From NCBI GenBank assembly GCA_016648135.1, contig JADDOH010007988.1, forward strand, positions 22,465 to 86,464: a stretch of DNA of 64,000 nucleotides, read 5' to 3'. The notes under the pieces were generated by a model, which was given only the letters and a program-made list of their open reading frames with translations, ran no database searches and was not told where the DNA came from. The position numbers were made by a program, and so were the translations under genes. Shown piece after piece: positions 60,083-64,000 of the stretch (positions are counted from its first letter, which is position 1; every line of letters begins with the position of its first letter). The DNA is from Agrypnia vestita (lineage: Eukaryota; Arthropoda; Insecta; Trichoptera; Phryganeidae).

Positions 60083-60215
60083 TCGATGAGCTTGCATGCG
60101 AAGATGTATGTGTGTGGGTGAGTCGAGACTTGTGTTTTAGGATAGAAGGTGTGGCGCTCCATCTCTCTGCCTACTCCGGCGGAGAAACAACGTTGGTAAA
60201 TCAGTTAGTTACCAC
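60083..60215 (+). mobile_element. 3' end of the (TTAG)n LINE family, diverged
   Basis: GCATGCGAAGATGTATG, TTAGGATAGAAGGTGTGGCG, CTCTCTGCCTACTCCGGCGG and AATCAGTTAGTTACC follow the family order. The reading frame is lost. Confidence 0.65.
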
Positions 60216-60334
60216 ATTAAACAATATAATTGTGAGTATGTCAGAATCGAGCAGGTGCATGCGCGAATGGGACACATGGATGTACGTGTGTATACACATG
60301 GTGATGCCTGTCAGGGAATAAAATTTTAAATACC

Positions 60335-60351
60335 CGCGCGCGCGTGCGCGC
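60335..60351. repeat. alternating CG tract
   Basis: CGCGCGCGCGTGCGCGC is alternating pyrimidine-purine and would favour Z-DNA. It is isolated in AT-rich DNA. Confidence 0.85.
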
Positions 60352-61825
60352 ATACTTCTTTGTGAATATTGTCATTGAGATTTCTATAGATACTGATTAT
60401 TATTAAATTAGTAAGATGCGTCTTATCTTCAGATATTATATATTAATGGCGATATTATAATAATAAATACTATTGTTACTGCAAATGGTGTTAAATTATT
60501 TTACTGTTTTGGAAATAATATTGTCAGACTATGCCATTAAATTTTTCCTTTATAAGTATTCCTTTATATATATTAGGATGTGCTATTATTTCTTTTATTT
60601 TTAATTCTTTTCAAATATCCAGTTTGCGAGTATTCTCTGATCTTTTCAAGCCCGCTTGGTCAAGTGCTGTTCTCCTGGAATCACGTAGAGTTTATAGATG
60701 TGCCTACATCCGTAATAGCGTAACGAGGAAAATGTTTGACTTTTATGTTTTGCCGACGGAATGCATACATCAGATGCAACGGCAGATGATATCTCCTGCA
60801 GTATTGTTGAAAGCATCTAGACAATATTGATTACACCAAGACTTTTGATTCATCTGCGACTGTTCTCTGTATTTTCATGTATTTAAGTAGTTATTAACGA
60901 AAACGTATACAGTGACTATTTATTATTTATTTTACTTTGACGATACTAGTAGGTTGATTGAATTAGTAAGGTATATTTAATCTCAACCTTAAAATTGCTC
61001 TAGAAGAATTATTTTAATAAAAATATTTAATTTTGATAAATATTATTAAAAAAATATATAAACCCCCTATTTAAGGTGTAAGTTTAGGAATTTTTTATAC
61101 GTGGATAAGTTTATAGAAGGGACAATTTCTGCTAACAGCATTTTCTTGTTCAAATATAATATTCATTATAATATTCACTAGGCCCGTGTAGACGCAATTA
61201 AGATATGCAAATTATGAGTGCATTAAATCAACGATGGTTGGTTAAATATAAGGTAAGGGGAGGTTTTTGTCAATATTGCTTAACAATTACCTGTCCAAAC
61301 CAAACACATTGTATTTTGTATATTTAAGATAACGATTCAAAATTCATAATGTGTCTAAATGTGGCTATGTATAAAAAAAAATCGGATTGTACTAGCGACA
61401 ACACTATTAAATTACATGAAACAGGATAACTGTGTTTTTTGAAATTTTAATGCTAGATAGGTTAATTTTACCTTTCCACGATTTCTCACCAAAATACGCA
61501 TTTTTTGCAAGTTTTTGCAAAAATCCAGTATGAACACTAGACCGTTTTTCAAAATTTTGCATTTTTAATACACTGATATGATACGATCGCCCTAGAGCCA
61601 CAGTACAAAGGGGTTTGTAAAAGGTTTACTCTAAGGGGTGCCAACATATTATCACTCGAACACGGAACCTCATTTATATTATAAAATATACGTTTTTTTA
61701 TATTCATTAGGATAAATAATAAGATTATGACCTGGGGTTTAAAAACACATAAAATCTAATATTATAACTTCTGGCATCGTAACCACATTACTTTCGCCGA
61801 CGATGTGGATTTCGTTTATATTATT
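60352..61825. other. AT-rich DNA, no gene supported
   Basis: Only short ORFs from chance; no recognisable feature. Confidence 0.5.
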
Positions 61826-62245
61826 ACTAGCTGTAACCCGTAAAAAATGACGGAACTTTTAGATGCCGGTTCCTAAAGAATAGGAATAATTTCATAGAAC
61901 CTATGAAATAGTAATAACGACTTTTATCAAAATATTTGAACTTTTTTTTAATATTTCCCCTGCCGGCAGTTAATGGAACTATTTTAATTATTTGGCGTTA
62001 TGCTGGACGGAACATGAAATGGTTCGCTTCCTTGTATTTTTTACCGGTCCCGTGGATTTGGCGGTAGCAATGTATGCATAAGCCGGTTCGTGTTTGCTGG
62101 CACGGGGTTCAAGCCCCAGCTCCGGCCGATTAACATGTTTTTAGCCCTAAATTCGAACGATATTACGGACGTTGTACGAAGTTACGGGGACAGACAGACA
62201 GACAGACAAACAGACGGACGGACTGAAAACAAAATGATTATATTT
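61826..62245 (+). mobile_element. SINE-like family, copy 7 (long form, complete)
   Basis: The best long copy. Head ACTAGCTGTAACCCG; GCCGGTTCCTAAAGAATAGG; CCCTGCCGGCAGTTAATGG; CATGAAATGGTTCGC; CGGTCCCGTGGATTTGGCGG; TTCGTGTTTGCTGG; CACGGGGTTCAAGCCCCAGC (box B-like); AAATTCGAACGATATTACGG; a clean (GACA)n tail at about 62190-62215; and an AAAATGATTATATTTAAA end. It is about 120 bases longer than the short form because of the GGTTCCTAAAG...CATGAAATGG insert. Confidence 0.88.
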
Positions 62246-62449
62246 AAATAAATTACGCAATACTTGACTATTGTGAAAAATAAACATCCGGATCACGGGA
62301 TGCAACACACACTTCTCTGAAAGAGCAGTAGTTTATAGATATTTAAGTATTAAATCATCGAATGGTAGCATTTCAAAATCGTCCCTCTGGATAAAAATAA
62401 ATGCAAGAGTTTGCATAAGAACAGAGGGTTAATTTAAAAAAACTCCCTT
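62246..62449. other. AT-rich spacer
   Basis: Nothing recognised. Confidence 0.5.
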
Positions 62450-62710
62450 GCGGTTCTTGGCGGGCATACGACCAATTAACTTTCATCATAACTAATCAGT
62501 CTGGCCCGCTATTCTGGCTGCTAAGATCTTCAAAGATTGCTCCGAAGAAGGAATGCTTTTAGAGGGGACGCCGTGGCACATAATTTGGCAATTTTCTGGT
62601 CCTATTATTTCAAAGGGATCGCAACTAATAATTTAACCTGAATTTACGAAGCTCCCCATCCCCGCCTCGCATCTACCCCTACGCGGGGAACTTAAAGCCT
62701 AACAAACCTC
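62450..62710. promoter_or_regulatory. GC-richer island, candidate conserved non-coding DNA
   Basis: High-complexity sequence (GCGGTTCTTGGCGGGCATAC, CCAATTAACTTTCATCATAA, CCCCATCCCCGCCTCGCATC) without ORF or repeat homology. It holds TTAATTA-type homeodomain-like cores beside C-rich parts. A regulatory role is inferred only. Confidence 0.3.
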
Positions 62711-63582
62711 TTCGAGTAGCAAATTTAGAAAGAAGGTAGTGAACTAAAAGGATTTATTCCCAATTCGTTAAGAAACACATTTTAACAAACTACGGACTCG
62801 TTGGATAATTTTGCTGTATAACATTTTTTTTACATGAATTGTATGCCTATGTCCTTATTTAAAATACATGATAATGTCACTGATACTGATACTATTTCAA
62901 ATAAATAATAAAAATGGATAATTTGTACTGCGTCATTTTCGTAAAAATGTCACCTTGCGGGCGCTTTACACAAAAATTATTTACTCGTACACTAGTAATT
63001 AAAATTTAACCTGCGATCTTAAGAAAAAGATTTTTCAAAAAGGTGCGTTTTGAGTATTTTTTTAAACATTTTTTCCGATGCACTGTACCGTATTGCGGAG
63101 AGAAGAGATTCCATGGCTTTGGGCCTGTCACCTCATATTGTCCGTTCACCAAACTTCGTCTTTTGCCAATGCTTGATCGGTTTTGTAACACAAGTAGTGG
63201 CTGGCTTCAGCGTTTTATGTCTACCATTTAATACTTAGGAAAATATAACAGTCGTAATCCAATATAATATAAAGTTTTATTATGTCTGTTCAGACGTCCG
63301 TGTCATATAGCATCATACGAAGAACGTACATCAACAGGCCCGTGTCAAATGAAAACATAAAACAAGCAAGATCTGCTGTCAATTCTATCAAGAGAAAGTG
63401 TGCGATTATCCTATCTTACAACAGTTCTGATCATGGAACTGCGGCCTCTGGAATACTGGGTGACGGCAGGGATATGTTGACGGTATGGCTGATATTTAAT
63501 GTCTCTTTTTATTATGTGCATGTATTTCAGTCGCATCTTATTCAATCCCTTTACTTTCAAAGCTGTAGGGGCGGAAAACGCG
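62711..63582. other. non-coding DNA
   Basis: Overlapping ORFs at 63006-63238 and 63282-63665 on both strands show no known domain; the 63040-63240 patch is somewhat GC-richer. Confidence 0.4.
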
Positions 63583-63672
63583 TAACAGGGTGTTCCATAT
63601 TGATCGTACCCGGAAGTTATTAATAGACACTTTAAACTGGGTACCGCGGCCCGCATACAAATCACCCTGTTA
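63583..63672. repeat. miniature inverted-repeat element of about 90 bp
   Basis: TAACAGGGTG (63583-63592) is matched in inverse by CACCCTGTTA (63663-63672). An inner pair GTACCCGG / CTGGGTAC lies between. The CAGGGTG start is common at ends of cut-and-paste transposons. Confidence 0.55.
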
Positions 63673-64000
63673 GCGGTGTTTGATAAATTATGCGAGGATC
63701 ATCTAATGAGCTTAATTTAAAAATATATATAAAAAATATATACTTTGCATAATACAATACCTACTTCTTTGTTGAAGCTAGTAGAATTAAAAATTGGTTT
63801 TTCCATATTATTTTAATTTTATTGAAGTATTTTGATATCGGCCAGTAATGAAAAAAATTGAAAAAAATGAACCTTTTTTTTTCAGAATTTTTGACAATTA
63901 TTTAATATTGTAAAAATGAGAATATTTTTACATAAAATAAGTGAATGTCTTTAAAATAAATAAAATAAATAAAAAATATTAGGGCACATAGAAGAATAGA
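63673..64000. other. AT-rich DNA at window end
   Basis: Homopolymer-rich A/T sequence with (AAATA)n near 63950-63980; no gene seen. Confidence 0.5.

Noticed and set aside
63282..63665. Overlapping ORFs of 113 (+) and 84 (-) codons
   Set aside because: No family recognised, and the region includes a miniature inverted-repeat element; most likely chance.
1..64000. CRISPR array, operon or prokaryotic-type island
   Set aside because: Tandem repeats here are microsatellites and a 33-bp triplet without spacers; the DNA has splice-like sites, poly(A) signals and eukaryotic transposons.

Overview
This window looks like AT-rich nuclear DNA of an insect, most probably a moth or butterfly (Lepidoptera). 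The evidence is a single-exon insect Imp-L2-like gene, an overall low GC content, many (TA)n and TAGGTACCTA-like strings, a mariner copy and many degenerate non-LTR retrotransposon ends of types I associate with lepidopteran genomes. The species cannot be named from the sequence. There is no operon structure and no CRISPR array. Almost all six-frame ORFs are chance or transposon shadows.

Layout. Bases 1-4350 are AT-rich and non-coding, with small microsatellites and a 33-bp triplicate repeat at 3.99-4.09 kb. Bases 4454-5248 (+) are the one convincing host gene: a secreted two-immunoglobulin-domain protein of the Imp-L2 / insulin-binding family, with its whole coding region in one exon, a splice acceptor 102 bases upstream and poly(A) signals downstream. 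From 5.8 kb to the end there is no further convincing host coding exon, so about 58 kb is intergenic or intronic.

This desert is a mosaic of mobile elements. (1) A seven-copy Pol III-like SINE family has a CTAGCTGTAACCCG head, a box B-like core and a (GACA)n tail. Copies lie at 6.9, 12.9, 21.8, 31.9, 39.4, 55.4 and 61.8 kb. (2) A 1,114-bp mariner at 23,437-24,550 has intact 29-bp terminal repeats and TA target duplication, but its transposase is broken by a stop, a frameshift, a large internal deletion and another stop. (3) Many 3' ends of non-LTR retrotransposons carry (TTAG)n, (GAA)n or (GAT)n tails. (4) There are foldback or MITE-like palindromes, notably a nearly perfect one at 55,913-56,253 and a TA-flanked one at 9,090-9,446. 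(5) Two further tRNA-derived SINE heads lie on the minus strand. (6) A probable solo LTR sits at 54.8-55.4 kb. (7) Three anonymous dispersed families occur two or three times each.

Between the elements are islands of higher GC without ORF or repeat character (for example 21.24-21.66, 33.55-33.93, 36.59-36.79, 52.79-53.06 and 62.45-62.71 kb). They are the best candidates for cis-regulatory DNA or non-coding first exons in this gene-poor interval. I saw no new multi-gene system. The most interesting items are the SINE family with two length classes, the mariner deletion derivative, the very young palindrome and the GC-rich islands.
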